Below, piece after piece: positions 1 to 8,588 of a stretch of 39,820 bases of DNA. The notes beneath the pieces were generated by a model. It did not search any database and was not told the origin of the DNA. It worked only from the letters and a program-made list of their open reading frames with translations. Each line of letters begins with the position of its first letter. Within the stretch, counting starts at the first letter, position 1. The stretch spans positions 1 through 39,820 of the forward strand of contig JAAZDW010000026.1 of assembly GCA_012512595.1 (NCBI GenBank), in the 5' to 3' direction. A program made the translations under genes and the position numbers. The DNA is from Erysipelothrix sp. Lineage in GTDB: Bacteria; Bacillota_I; Bacilli_A; Erysipelotrichales; Erysipelotrichaceae.

Positions 1-255
1 GCTGAGAAGTTATTGGATAGTGTTAATATTACTTGTAATAAAAATATGATTCCATATGATAAACAATCACCAATGGTCACAAGTGGAATTAGACTTGGAA
101 CACCGGCGATGACGACAAGAGGTTTTAAAAAAGAGGAATTTGTCTTAGTTGGAGAACTAATAAGCAAAACTCTTAAAAATCATGATAATAAAGAAGTGCT
201 AGCAGAAGTTGCACAACAAGTTAGGGAATTAACATCAAAATTCCCAATAATCTAG
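1..255 (+). CDS. glyA: Serine hydroxymethyltransferase, C-terminal part (5' end outside window)
   Basis: Reading frame 1 is open from the first base to the TAG at 253-255, giving the last 84 residues. The stretch [16 protein letters not shown] is the conserved C-terminal segment of SHMT. The enzyme is PLP-dependent and converts serine plus tetrahydrofolate to glycine plus 5,10-methylene-tetrahydrofolate in the cytosol. The fragment begins mid-protein, so the active-site lysine region is not visible. upp follows after only 10 nt, in the glyA-upp order common in Bacillota, so the two are probably co-transcribed. An in-frame TTG at 13 is not a start; the gene continues to the left of the window. 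Confidence 0.95.
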   Translation, partial: AEKLLDSVNITCNKNMIPYDKQSPMVTSGIRLGTPAMTTRGFKKEEFVLVGELISKTLKNHDNKEVLAEVAQQVRELTSKFPII

Positions 256-265
256 GAGGAATAAA

Positions 266-883
266 ATGGTAACAGTATTAAATCACCCGCTAATTACGCA
301 TAAACTAACAACATTGCGAAAAGAAGAAACAAACACGAAAGATTTCAACGAAGTCTTAGATGAAGTGGCCGGCTTAATGGCCTACGAAATTACTCGCGAT
401 TTGCCGACTAAAGAAGTTGAAATAAAAACGCCAATGGAAACAATGAAAACACAAGTTATTTCAAAGGAAGTAGTTTTAATTCCAATTTTGAGAGCCGGAC
501 TTGGTATGGTTGATGGTATCAGAAGTTTAATCCCAACCGCAAAAGTTGGACACCTTGGTATGTATCGTGATGAAGAAACTCTAACGCCAGTTGAATATTT
601 TGTAAAACTACCGAAACTTGACGATGCAATTGTAATGGTTTTAGACCCAATGCTCGCAACTGGTGGCTCAGCTGTAATGGCAATTGACGTTTTAAAAAGA
701 GAAGGCGCAAAGCACATCAAGCTAGTTTGTATTGTTGGTGTTCAAGAAGGTATTGACGCAGTAAATGAAAAACATCCAGATGTTGATATATTTTTAGCGG
801 CCAAAGACCCAGTATTGAATGACATTGGCTATATTTCACCAGGACTTGGAGATGCAGGAGACCGTATCTTTGGGACTAAGTAA
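266..883 (+). CDS. upp: Uracil phosphoribosyltransferase
   Basis: The protein has 205 residues, close to the usual 208-210. It salvages uracil with PRPP to make UMP. Support comes from the PRPP-binding motif region [13 protein letters not shown] and the C-terminal uracil-binding stretch ending in [13 protein letters not shown], both typical of Upp. The ATG at 266 follows a strong ribosome-binding site (TAGGAGGAAT, 253-262) that overlaps the glyA stop. The end of the gene overlaps the start of the following small membrane protein by about 32 nt. In Bacillus the ATP synthase operon follows upp; here it does not. Confidence 0.97.
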   Translation: MVTVLNHPLITHKLTTLRKEETNTKDFNEVLDEVAGLMAYEITRDLPTKEVEIKTPMETMKTQVISKEVVLIPILRAGLGMVDGIRSLIPTAKVGHLGMYRDEETLTPVEYFVKLPKLDDAIVMVLDPMLATGGSAVMAIDVLKREGAKHIKLVCIVGVQEGIDAVNEKHPDVDIFLAAKDPVLNDIGYISPGLGDAGDRIFGTK

Positions 884-1085
884 CCCTACTTTTCTAGTAA
901 GAACACTATTCCATATCGGATTTCTAGTTATGACCTTCTTTGCTTTTGAAGGAATCGATTATGCAAAAATAATGCGTAAGACCCATTATCGCCAAGGAAT
1001 ATTAGTTCATACACTATTGTGTATTGCAGTTTCATACCTAGTAACAAAGTTTTTCTTAACTATTTTATTTAAAGCTTATATGTAA
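852..1085 (+). CDS. Small membrane protein, DUF1146 (YwzB-like)
   Basis: 77 residues from the ATG at 852; an ATG at 819 is also in frame but lies deeper inside upp. I chose 852 because AGGA (841-844) sits 7 nt upstream of it and the conserved part of the protein begins just after it. Two hydrophobic segments are visible (about residues 11-31 and 49-70), with a short basic loop between them ([10 protein letters not shown]). Length, two-helix layout and the position before an mreB/mbl gene resemble the DUF1146 family (YwzB of Bacillus, between atpC and the murAA-mbl region). Function is unknown. It overlaps upp by 32 nt, so translation is probably coupled. The family call is by pattern memory, not a search. 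Confidence 0.72.
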   Translation: MQETVSLGLSNPTFLVRTLFHIGFLVMTFFAFEGIDYAKIMRKTHYRQGILVHTLLCIAVSYLVTKFFLTILFKAYM

Positions 1086-1119
1086 ATGAAAAAAGGGGGA
1101 AATTTTTCCCTTTTTTCAT
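1086..1119 (+). terminator. Intrinsic terminator after the upp unit
   Basis: Inverted repeat ATGAAAAAAGGG (1086-1097) and CCCTTTTTTCAT (1108-1119), a 12-bp stem whose 3' arm holds the T-run. It closes the glyA-upp-DUF1146 unit just after the stop codon. Confidence 0.85.
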
Positions 1120-1162
1120 CGTTTATACTATAAGTAAATAAATATTTACCACCAATGATTTG

Positions 1163-1171
1163 TGGTATAAT
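1163..1171 (+). promoter_or_regulatory. Promoter of mreB (extended -10)
   Basis: TGGTATAAT at 1163-1171 is a perfect extended -10. No good -35 is seen at 16-18 nt (TTTACC at 1145-1150 is 15 nt away). The predicted start near 1178 gives a leader of about 30 nt. This placement also rules out the in-frame ATG at 1160 as the gene start. Confidence 0.75.
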
Positions 1172-1207
1172 ATTTGTGCAATCAAAAAAATCAACGGAGG
1201 TATATAT

Positions 1208-2194
1208 ATGTTTTCAAAACTAGTAGGTATCGACTTAGGTACCGCAAATATGTTAATTTATGTCAAAGATCAAGGTGTTGTTTTAGATGAACCATCTGTA
1301 GTAGCATTAGATGCTGAAACAGGAAGAAGCTTGGCTGTAGGCCAAGAAGCTAAAGCAATGTTAGGTAGAACCCCAGGACAAGTACTAGCGATTAGACCAT
1401 TAAAAGATGGTGTTATTGCAGATTTTGAAGTTACAGAAATGTTATTGAGTAGCTTTATTAAAAAGTTAAAATTAAAAGGTGTGTTTTCACGTCCGATTAT
1501 TTTAATTTGCTGTCCATCAAATATTACATCAGTCGAAAGAAATGCAATTAGAGATGCCGCTTACCGCGCTGGCGCAAAAAAAGTCTATATTGAAGAAGAA
1601 CCAAAAATTGCAGCTTTAGGCGCAGGTCTGGATATCGCAAAACCATCAGGAAACTTAGTTTTAGACATTGGTGGTGGAACTACAGATGTTGCAGTTATTT
1701 CTTTAGGTGAAATTGTTACAAGTACATCACTAAAAACAGCTGGAGATAAATTAGACCGTGACTTAATCAAGTATGTAAAAGACACTTATAAATTATTAAT
1801 AGGAGATCGTACATCTGAAGAAATTAAAACAACTATCGGTATCGCATGGCCAGGTATAAGTAGTGAAACACTTTCAATTAGTGGTCGCGACTTGGTAACA
1901 GGACTTCCACATTCAGTTGTAATGAAAGCTGAAGAAACCGAACTTGCAATGCGTGAAAGTTTACAAGAAATTGTTCGAGCCTGCCGTACAGTCTTAGAGC
2001 AAACTCCACCAGAACTATCGGCAGACATTATTAATACTGGCGTAATGTTAACTGGCGGTGGCGCCTTGCTTGAGGGACTGGATGAGCTGTTAGCTCAAGA
2101 GTTAAATATTCCAGTCTTTGTTGCTGACAATGCTCTAACATGTGTAGCTGAAGGTACAGGAATTATGCTAGACAACTTACATATCTTTAAGTAA
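1208..2194 (+). CDS. mreB: Actin-like shape protein, MreB/Mbl family
   Basis: 328 residues from the ATG at 1208, preceded by ACGGAGG (1194-1200). Longer in-frame starts would lie upstream of the promoter. Actin-fold motifs are complete: phosphate-1 IDLGTANMLIY near the N terminus, phosphate-2 LDIGGGTTDVAV in the middle, and the adenosine motif TGGGALLEGL near the C terminus. MreB-family filaments bind the inner membrane face and guide wall synthesis or cell shape. Position after a YwzB-like gene corresponds to mbl in Bacillus, so this may be the Mbl paralogue. It is monocistronic, between its own promoter and a terminator. If the host is wall-less, it would be one of the MreBs retained for shape or motility; that is inference. 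Confidence 0.93.
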   Translation: MFSKLVGIDLGTANMLIYVKDQGVVLDEPSVVALDAETGRSLAVGQEAKAMLGRTPGQVLAIRPLKDGVIADFEVTEMLLSSFIKKLKLKGVFSRPIILICCPSNITSVERNAIRDAAYRAGAKKVYIEEEPKIAALGAGLDIAKPSGNLVLDIGGGTTDVAVISLGEIVTSTSLKTAGDKLDRDLIKYVKDTYKLLIGDRTSEEIKTTIGIAWPGISSETLSISGRDLVTGLPHSVVMKAEETELAMRESLQEIVRACRTVLEQTPPELSADIINTGVMLTGGGALLEGLDELLAQELNIPVFVADNALTCVAEGTGIMLDNLHIFK

Positions 2195-2204
2195 TAAACT
2201 ATAG

Positions 2205-2227
2205 AGGGCCTTAATAAGGCCCTTTTT
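2205..2227 (+). terminator. Intrinsic terminator after mreB
   Basis: AGGGCCTT (2205-2212) and AAGGCCCT (2216-2223) form a tight 8-bp GC-rich stem with a 3-nt loop, followed by a T-run (2223-2227). Confidence 0.9.
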
Positions 2228-2247
2228 AATACTTAATTAGGTGCTTT

Positions 2248-2253
2248 TATAAT
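2248..2253 (+). promoter_or_regulatory. Probable -10 box for the MazF-like gene
   Basis: TATAAT at 2248-2253, between the mreB terminator and the next gene, predicts a leader of about 27 nt. No convincing -35 and no TGn extension. Confidence 0.5.
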
Positions 2254-2286
2254 AGGTGCTAATGCTATTGTAGAGGGGGCCTATTT

Positions 2287-2847
2287 ATGAATGAACAATA
2301 TATTAGTGAAATGATTACATATTTGAATGGAAGTAAAAAAGATATAGATTTGAATCAAATAGTTGACTATTATCTTTATAAAAAAGAGGTTCAATTAAAA
2401 GAAATGAACAAACGAAAACTTAGTCGATTAATGATTAGTAAATTGAACTATGAAATCCGCAGCGAATATAAGTCGAGTGAACTACTTGGTTTTAAAGTAA
2501 AAGTTGGTGACATTTGCTATGTTGACTTTGGAAGAGCTTATATTAGTGAAGCTGGATACCAACACTTTGGAATTATAATTGGCTATTGTAATAGCAAGGC
2601 TTTAGTAGTGCCAATGAGTAGCAACCCCCTAATGTATAATCAGAGCTATTGTCAAAGTACTTTTCCAAGAGGTAAAAAACATCTATATCGCTTACCAACA
2701 CTAAATGGCTTGCATAAAAAATCAGTTTTATTTTTAAATGACACCAAATATATTAATACGGCTAGAATAATCGAAGTTAAAGGCCATATTCCTGTAAAAA
2801 GCAATTTATTTAAAGATATCTTAGATCGAGTTAGAAAACTCGCATAA
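2287..2847 (+). CDS. Orphan PemK/MazF-fold protein with N-terminal extension
   Basis: 186 residues; ATG after GAGGGGGC. The first ~70 residues are charged and probably helical (YLYKKEVQLKEMNKRKLSRL). The rest has the MazF/PemK barrel pattern: VGDICYVDFG, then SEAGYQHFGIIIGY, ALVVPMSSNP, and near the C terminus LHKKSVLFLNDTKYINTARI. MazF toxins are ribosome-independent mRNA endonucleases. In classical MazF the segment after SE-x-G reads x-RP-x-x-II and its Arg is catalytic; here that place reads YQHFG, so activity is doubtful. No antitoxin gene lies beside it: upstream is mreB, downstream is tilS with its own promoter. It resembles MazF-like proteins of firmicute accessory DNA. A role in RNA binding or regulation is possible but not shown. 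Confidence 0.7.
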   Translation: MNEQYISEMITYLNGSKKDIDLNQIVDYYLYKKEVQLKEMNKRKLSRLMISKLNYEIRSEYKSSELLGFKVKVGDICYVDFGRAYISEAGYQHFGIIIGYCNSKALVVPMSSNPLMYNQSYCQSTFPRGKKHLYRLPTLNGLHKKSVLFLNDTKYINTARIIEVKGHIPVKSNLFKDILDRVRKLA

Positions 2848-2868
2848 CATAATTTCACCATACATATA

Positions 2869-2877
2869 TGTTATAAT
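2869..2877 (+). promoter_or_regulatory. Promoter of the tilS-hpt-ftsH unit (extended -10)
   Basis: TGTTATAAT at 2869-2877 with no recognisable -35. The predicted start near 2884 leaves a leader of about 15 nt, mostly made of the ribosome-binding site AAAGGTGAG (2887-2895). Confidence 0.72.
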
Positions 2878-2898
2878 TACTATGGTAAAGGTGAGATA

Positions 2899-4101
2899 AT
2901 GTCTAATAAAATCATTGTCGCAGTTAGTGGAGGTCCAGACTCAATGGCCCTTTTGGATATGCTGCAAAAACAAGGATATGACTGTCTAGTTATGCATGTA
3001 AATTATGGTGTAAGAGATAGTGCTATTTGTGATCAAAGGATAGTTGAGGATTACTGTAGTAAGTATAACCTTAAATTAAAAATTCTTAATGCAGATAAGG
3101 TCAAATCGGGCAATTTTCAAGCTAAAGCAAGAAAAATCCGTTATGACTTTTTGATTGAGCTTGCCAATAAGTACAACCGCAAAGACGTTTATATTGCCCA
3201 CCACCAAGATGATGCTTTAGAAACATACATAATGCAAAAACGGCGTAGGATTACTCCTGAGTATTATGGCATCAAGACTAATACCACTTATAAGTCAATA
3301 AATGTTATAAGGCCACTATTAGATTTATCTAAACAAGATTTAATTGACTACTGCAAAGACAACAATGTTGCATATGCAATCGATGAGACTAATTTAGAAG
3401 ATGGCTATAAACGTAACCTTATCAGACATCAAATAGTTGATAAAATGAACCAAAAGGATAAAGCGGCAATGTTGGCAGAAATAAAAGTTGAAAACAAAGA
3501 ATTAAAAAAAGTGAAAACGAAAACAGAAAACCTTTATTCAGTTTTTGAAAAGCATAAAAAGATAGACTATTTACTAAATCTAAATCAAGATTATGCGATC
3601 AATGTTTTGCGACTTTGGTTTAAAAAGAGTCATATTTACAATATTTCAAAATTAGAATACTTAAATATACTTGCCTATCTAAAAGCAGAACAAAATAATG
3701 AATATAAAATCAATGACAGTTATAGTTTAATTAAAGATTACGACAATTTAACGCTTTTGTTTAACGAAGACTCTCAATACAATTTTAAGTTGAACGAAAT
3801 AATTAATAAAGAATATAAACATTTTAAAATTACTAACCAAGGTACGCGCTTTGAAGGTGTTACAGTAAGTGAACAAGACTTTCCACTTACAATCAGAAAT
3901 TTTATTGAAGGCGATGTTATCTTAATGCGATATGGAAGAAAAAGAGTTAGTCGTTGGTTTATTGACAATAAAATTGCTCCAAGCCAAAGACGAAGTTGGC
4001 CAATTATCTTAAACAACGATAATGAAGTTATATTAGTGCCAGGAATTGGCTGTAATGTGACTCATTTCTCTAACAATCCAAACATGTTTGTGGTAAAATA
4101 G
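2899..4101 (+). CDS. tilS: tRNA(Ile)-lysidine synthetase
   Basis: 400 residues. TilS attaches lysine to C34 of the CAU tRNA-Ile using ATP, changing both codon reading and charging identity. The PP-loop SGGPDS is at residues 10-15, followed by MHVNYGVRDS and AHHQDDALET, both typical of the N-terminal N-type ATPase domain. The C-terminal part (FIEGDVILMRYGRKRVSRWF onward) matches the TilS C-terminal domain. The segment after HHQDDALET is basic (QKRRRITPEYYG) and diverged from Bacillus, but the length is normal. hpt follows after 21 nt in the order usual for Bacillota. TilS is essential where the lysidine tRNA is present. Confidence 0.93.
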   Translation: MSNKIIVAVSGGPDSMALLDMLQKQGYDCLVMHVNYGVRDSAICDQRIVEDYCSKYNLKLKILNADKVKSGNFQAKARKIRYDFLIELANKYNRKDVYIAHHQDDALETYIMQKRRRITPEYYGIKTNTTYKSINVIRPLLDLSKQDLIDYCKDNNVAYAIDETNLEDGYKRNLIRHQIVDKMNQKDKAAMLAEIKVENKELKKVKTKTENLYSVFEKHKKIDYLLNLNQDYAINVLRLWFKKSHIYNISKLEYLNILAYLKAEQNNEYKINDSYSLIKDYDNLTLLFNEDSQYNFKLNEIINKEYKHFKITNQGTRFEGVTVSEQDFPLTIRNFIEGDVILMRYGRKRVSRWFIDNKIAPSQRRSWPIILNNDNEVILVPGIGCNVTHFSNNPNMFVVK

Positions 4102-4122
4102 TAATATTGTAGGAGGAGTACC

Positions 4123-4662
4123 ATGCATAAAGACTTAAAGAAAATTTTAATTGATGAAAAAAGTATAATTAACAGATGTTTAGAGTTAGGACAGCAAATT
4201 ACTGATGACTACAAACATGATGTTGAACCACCTATTTTTATAGCGCTTTTAAAAGGCTCTGTACCTTTTTTAGCCGAACTCGTAAAATATGTTAATTTGG
4301 ACATAGAACTTGATTTTATGGATGTTTCAAGTTACGCTGGTGGAACCGAGTCAACTCGTGATATTAGAATCTTAAAAGACTTAGACCGTAGTATTAAAGG
4401 AAAAAACATTATTATAGTAGAAGACATAGTTGATACAGGAAGAACCTTACTTGCAGTAACAAAAATACTGGAAAACAAAGGTGCTTCTGGAATAAAAGTT
4501 GTATCACTTTTAGATAAACCGGTGCGACGTGAAGTAACAGTCGAAGTAGATTATGTTGGCTTTGAAATTCCAAATGAATTTGTTGTAGGATTTGGATTAG
4601 ATTATGCTGAAAAATATCGCAACCTGCCATATGTTGGCGTATTAAAAGATGAATTGTATTAG
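4123..4662 (+). CDS. hpt: Hypoxanthine(-guanine) phosphoribosyltransferase
   Basis: 179 residues, normal for Hpt. It converts hypoxanthine or guanine plus PRPP to IMP or GMP. The PRPP motif IIVEDIVDTGRTL is intact, as is the N-terminal region PPIFIALLKGSVPFLAEL. Other family features are DFMDVSSYAGG and a C-terminal VGFGLDYAEKYRNLPYVGVL. The start follows AGGAGGAG (4111-4118). It sits between tilS and ftsH as in Bacillus subtilis, 15 nt before ftsH, and is probably translated from the same message. Confidence 0.96.
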   Translation: MHKDLKKILIDEKSIINRCLELGQQITDDYKHDVEPPIFIALLKGSVPFLAELVKYVNLDIELDFMDVSSYAGGTESTRDIRILKDLDRSIKGKNIIIVEDIVDTGRTLLAVTKILENKGASGIKVVSLLDKPVRREVTVEVDYVGFEIPNEFVVGFGLDYAEKYRNLPYVGVLKDELY

Positions 4663-4677
4663 TGAAGGAGTAGTTAA

Positions 4678-6573
4678 ATGCCTAAAAATAGTAGAAGAGG
4701 TTTACTAGCTTATTTACCATATCTTCTAGTTATGGTTATTATGTTTTCATTACTTGGAAATTTAAATAACAAGAGTACAGAAGAGATTGGATATAAGGCT
4801 TTAAACCAAATTATAGAAAAAGAGCAGCTAGAGTCTGCTGAAATAAGAGTTGACGGTCTAACAGCTACCGTTAGTGGGGAATATAAAAGTGGCGACACAA
4901 CAAAACCATTTACTGCCCAAATTGTAAATAATGATGAAGTAGTAAAAGAAATAATGACCAAGCTACAGGCAAAAACAGAATTAAAAGATTTTACAACCAT
5001 TGATGGAACCAAGCAATCAGTATGGTTAGATTTATTAATCTCGTTTTTACCGATAGTTTTAACATTTGCAGTTTTAGGTTGGTTAATGACCAAAATGTCG
5101 GGTGGCGGCGGAATGCGCCAGCAAATGGATGTTGTTAAGAGTAAGGCTAAAATTCAAACAGATGTAAAGGCAAGATTCGATGACGTAGCTGGTGCTGAAG
5201 AAGAAAAGGAAGAAGTTAAGGAATTAATTGATTATCTTCAAAATCCTAAACGCTTTGAGGCAATGGGTGCTAGAATTCCAAAAGGTATCCTATTAGTAGG
5301 ACCTCCAGGAACTGGTAAAACACTTTTAGCAAGAGCAACCGCCGGTGAGGCAGATGTTCCTTTTTACTCTGTATCAGGTTCTGATTTTGTTGAATTATTT
5401 GTCGGTGCTGGGGCAGGTCGTGTTAGGGATATGTTTAAAACAGCAAAACAAACTGCACCATGTATAATATTTATTGATGAAATAGATGCCGTAGGTAGAC
5501 AGCGTGGAGCCGGACTTGGTGGGGGAAACGATGAACGTGAACAAACACTAAATCAATTATTAGTCGAAATGGATGGTATTGACGACAACGCCGGAGTTCT
5601 TATTATGGCAGCTACAAATAGAGCAGATGTATTAGACCCTGCTTTATTAAGACCAGGCCGTTTTGATCGACAAGTAACAGTATCACTTCCTGATCGAAAA
5701 GGACGAGAAGCTATCTTAAAAGTTCATGCTCGTAATAAGAAAATTGCCGATGGGACTAGTTTAGCTTCTATTGCTCAAAGAACTCCTGGTTTCTCTGGAG
5801 CAGACTTGGAGAATGTTTTAAATGAAGCTGCTATCTTGGCGGTAAGAGAAAATAAAAAAGAAATTACTTTAATTGAACTAGATGAGGCAATTGACCGAAC
5901 TATGATGGGACCTGCTAAACACTCTAGAACATACAATGATGAAGAAAAACGATTAGTTGCTTATCATGAAGCAGGTCATGCTGTAATTGGAATTAACTTA
6001 GAAAAAGCTGATAAAGTTGCGAAAATTACAATCATCCCTCGTGGTGATGCAGGTGGATATAACCTAATGATGCCTGAAGAAGAAACATTTATGCAAACTA
6101 AGAGTCAGTTAATCGCAAAAATTACAGGTCTGCTAGGTGGGCGTTCGGCTGAAGAAATAGTTTTAGATGATATTTCAACTGGAGCACAAAACGATATCCA
6201 AAGGGCGACACAAATAGCTCGAATGATGGTTGTTGAATTAGGAATGAGTGATTTAGGACCAGTTCAATACCAAAGAATGTCACAAGAAGTATTTTTAGGT
6301 AGAGACTATGGAACAGGGAAAGAATATTCAGAAGAGGTAGCCGGTAAAATTGATAGTGAAGTTAGAAGAATAATCGAAGAATCACATCAACAAGCAAGAC
6401 AAATAATTACAGACAACCGAGCTCAACTAGATATTATTGCTGAACATTTAATCGATCAAGAAACTCTAACGCAAGAAGAAATTGAAAACATTGCAAAAGG
6501 TCTTCCAATTGATTATGTAGAAGAAAAAGAAGTTGTAGAGCAAACTAAAGAAGAAGTTACTGAAGAAAACTAA
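4678..6573 (+). CDS. ftsH: ATP-dependent membrane zinc metalloprotease FtsH
   Basis: 631 residues. Two transmembrane segments (about 12-27 and 118-137) flank a ~90-residue extracytoplasmic domain. The AAA module follows: Walker A GPPGTGKT at 208-215, Walker B with D267-E268, and an Arg-finger region RPGRFDRQV. The peptidase domain has the zinc motif HEAGH at 430-434 and a later acidic zinc-ligand region ([11 protein letters not shown]). FtsH extracts and degrades misfolded or regulatory membrane proteins. The pore and second-region text [17 protein letters not shown] differs slightly from the usual GVGASRVRD but keeps the key residues. ATG after GAAGGAG. An intrinsic terminator follows immediately. 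Confidence 0.97.
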   Translation: MPKNSRRGLLAYLPYLLVMVIMFSLLGNLNNKSTEEIGYKALNQIIEKEQLESAEIRVDGLTATVSGEYKSGDTTKPFTAQIVNNDEVVKEIMTKLQAKTELKDFTTIDGTKQSVWLDLLISFLPIVLTFAVLGWLMTKMSGGGGMRQQMDVVKSKAKIQTDVKARFDDVAGAEEEKEEVKELIDYLQNPKRFEAMGARIPKGILLVGPPGTGKTLLARATAGEADVPFYSVSGSDFVELFVGAGAGRVRDMFKTAKQTAPCIIFIDEIDAVGRQRGAGLGGGNDEREQTLNQLLVEMDGIDDNAGVLIMAATNRADVLDPALLRPGRFDRQVTVSLPDRKGREAILKVHARNKKIADGTSLASIAQRTPGFSGADLENVLNEAAILAVRENKKEITLIELDEAIDRTMMGPAKHSRTYNDEEKRLVAYHEAGHAVIGINLEKADKVAKITIIPRGDAGGYNLMMPEEETFMQTKSQLIAKITGLLGGRSAEEIVLDDISTGAQNDIQRATQIARMMVVELGMSDLGPVQYQRMSQEVFLGRDYGTGKEYSEEVAGKIDSEVRRIIEESHQQARQIITDNRAQLDIIAEHLIDQETLTQEEIENIAKGLPIDYVEEKEVVEQTKEEVTEEN

Positions 6574-6577
6574 TTAA

Positions 6578-6603
6578 AAAAAGATGATGAAAGTCATCTT
6601 TTT
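6578..6603 (+). terminator. Intrinsic terminator between ftsH and hslO
   Basis: AAAAAGATGA (6578-6587) and TCATCTTTTT (6594-6603), a 10-bp stem with a 6-nt loop and T-rich 3' arm, all within the 52-nt gap. With hslO starting 22 nt later and no clear promoter between them, it may let part of transcription through. Confidence 0.75.
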
Positions 6604-6625
6604 CTAACTAAAAGGGAGAAACAAT

Positions 6626-7507
6626 ATGGATAAATTAGCAATTGGAATGGCAAGAAATAATAATGTTAGAATTTATGCAACGACTACAACAGCCTTAGTC
6701 GAAGAAGCAAGGGTACGACATGATATGTGGCCAACTGCAACCGCAGCTTTAGGCCGAGTCATGAGTGTTGCTTTAATGATGGCTTCAATGCAAAAAGGTA
6801 AAGATGAGAAATTAACAATTCAAATTAATGGAGATGGCATGCTCAAGACCATATTAGCTACTGCTCAAAATGATGGAAGCGTACGCGGCTATGTAGGAGA
6901 TCCACATGTTATGTTATCTTATAATGATACAAACAAACTAGCTGTTGGAACAGCAATTGGCAATGGTTATTTAAGAGTAATTAAAGATATGAATTTGAAA
7001 AATGAATTTGTTGGAACAGTTGATCTTCAAACAGGGGAAATTGGTGAAGACTTTGCATTCTACTTTACAGTAAGTGAGCAAACTCCATCTGCAGTTAGTG
7101 TTGGTGTATTGGTGGATACTGATAATAGCGTATTGGCTTCAGGGGGTTTAATAATCCAATTAATGCCAGGAGCTAGTGAAGAAGATATATTAGCAACAGA
7201 GCAAGTATTAGCAAACCTAAAACCTATTTCAGAAATTGTTCAACAGGGTAAAACGGCAAGCGAAATAATAGAAGATTTATTTGAAGATGCTCAGGTCTTG
7301 CTTGAAAAGGAAGTGTTTTTCAAGTGTGACTGTAGTAAAGATAGAATGTTAAATGGCTTAAGAACTTTAGAAAACGATGAAATTAAAGCCATGATTGATG
7401 ATGGAGAAACAATAGAAACAGTGTGTAATTTCTGTAATGAAAAATATGAGTTTAGTTTAGAAGATTTACAAGGATTATTAGATGACAAAATCAATCAAAA
7501 TAGGTAA
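6626..7507 (+). CDS. hslO: Redox-regulated chaperone Hsp33
   Basis: 293 residues, standard length. Hsp33 is a cytosolic holdase that is inactive when reduced and zinc-bound, and is switched on by oxidation plus unfolding. The four redox cysteines are present: C234 and C236 in KCDCSKDRM, and C267 and C270 in VCNFCNEKY. The N-terminal domain has typical text (RHDMWPTATAALGRVM, KLTIQINGDG, GQPHV-like GDPHVML). The start follows AAAGGGAGAA. The 3' end overlaps dusB by 26 nt, so the two are translationally linked. Confidence 0.96.
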   Translation: MDKLAIGMARNNNVRIYATTTTALVEEARVRHDMWPTATAALGRVMSVALMMASMQKGKDEKLTIQINGDGMLKTILATAQNDGSVRGYVGDPHVMLSYNDTNKLAVGTAIGNGYLRVIKDMNLKNEFVGTVDLQTGEIGEDFAFYFTVSEQTPSAVSVGVLVDTDNSVLASGGLIIQLMPGASEEDILATEQVLANLKPISEIVQQGKTASEIIEDLFEDAQVLLEKEVFFKCDCSKDRMLNGLRTLENDEIKAMIDDGETIETVCNFCNEKYEFSLEDLQGLLDDKINQNR

Positions 7508-8531
7508 TGTGCAACTTAATAATCAGGTTATTTTAGCACCTATGGCCGGGGTAAGCAACCAAAGTTTTAGAAGAATTGCTAAAGAGTTTGGAGTTTCTTT
7601 AGTTTGCAGTGAAATGGTCTCAGATCAAGCGATAAATTTTAGAAATGAAAAGACTTTAGAAATGTTAAAAGTTAGTGAAGATGAACGCCCTATTTCAATG
7701 CAATTATTTGGAAGTGACAAAGAAAGTATAATTAAAGCGGCGATTTTTTTAGACAAGGAAACAGACTGTGATATTATTGACTTTAATTTTGGCTGTCCAG
7801 TTGGCAAAATTGTAAATAACGGAGCCGGTAGTGCCTTAATGAAAGATCCAAATAAGGCTTTTGAAATTATGAAGGCAATAGTCGAGAATGTTAATAAGCC
7901 AGTAACCGCAAAATTTCGCTCGGGCTGGGACTTGAATAATATTAATGCAGTCGATTTTGCTGTTTTAATGGAAAAAGCTGGAGCCGATGCACTGACTATT
8001 CACCCAAGGACCAAAACTCAAATGTACACAGGTCATTCTGATTGGAGCTTAATCAAAGCTGTTAAAGATGCGGTCAGTATCCCAGTCATTGGTAGTGGAG
8101 ATATTAAGTCATATGCTGATGCAAAGAAGATGTTAGAAGAGACTGGCTGTGATGCAGTTATGATTGGAAGAGCGGCATTTGGAAACCCTTGGCTTTTAAA
8201 GCAAGTAGTTGATGGATTAGCAGGACATGTTGTAGAGGATAATATTAATAATACAGAAATTTATACATATATAATCAAACATATGGAAAGTTTAAAATCT
8301 TTAAAAGGTGAAAAAATAGCAAGTAGAGAAATGCGCGGTCATATCGCTTGGTATATTTCGGGGCTTGCCTATAATAGACGAATCAAGGATATCATTAACC
8401 AAGTCGAAAGCTATTCATTAATGCTTGAAGTATTAAAAACATATTTTGATATTTTGAATTTAAACGAGGATGAACTAATAAAACCTTTAGTTGAAAAATT
8501 ATTTGATATGTATATTGATAATCATAAATAA
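7482..8531 (+). CDS. dusB: tRNA-dihydrouridine synthase B family
   Basis: 349 residues. FMN-dependent reduction of uridine to dihydrouridine in the tRNA D-loop. The N-terminal VILAPMAGVSNQSFRRIA and the active-site segment FNFGCPVGKIV (catalytic Cys105) are diagnostic, with the FMN-site segments ALTIHPRTKTQMYTGHSDW and DAVMIGRAAFGNPW. The start is the ATG at 7482 inside hslO, with AGGA 7 nt upstream (7471-7474). The gene lies before lysS as in Bacillus, but the intervening folate genes of Bacillus are missing. No terminator is seen before lysS. Confidence 0.95.
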   Translation: MTKSIKIGNVQLNNQVILAPMAGVSNQSFRRIAKEFGVSLVCSEMVSDQAINFRNEKTLEMLKVSEDERPISMQLFGSDKESIIKAAIFLDKETDCDIIDFNFGCPVGKIVNNGAGSALMKDPNKAFEIMKAIVENVNKPVTAKFRSGWDLNNINAVDFAVLMEKAGADALTIHPRTKTQMYTGHSDWSLIKAVKDAVSIPVIGSGDIKSYADAKKMLEETGCDAVMIGRAAFGNPWLLKQVVDGLAGHVVEDNINNTEIYTYIIKHMESLKSLKGEKIASREMRGHIAWYISGLAYNRRIKDIINQVESYSLMLEVLKTYFDILNLNEDELIKPLVEKLFDMYIDNHK

Positions 8532-8588
8532 TAGTGCATATAGCGAAGATTTTTGATATTATAGAATATAGAAAAGATGGTGTTTTAA

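Noticed and set aside
1160-1207. N-terminal extension of the mreB frame
   Set aside because: Its ATG lies upstream of a perfect extended -10, and the strong ribosome-binding site serves the ATG at 1208.
4710-5093. Minus-strand 127-codon frame inside ftsH
   Set aside because: Antisense shadow of the FtsH N-terminal region, no ribosome-binding site.
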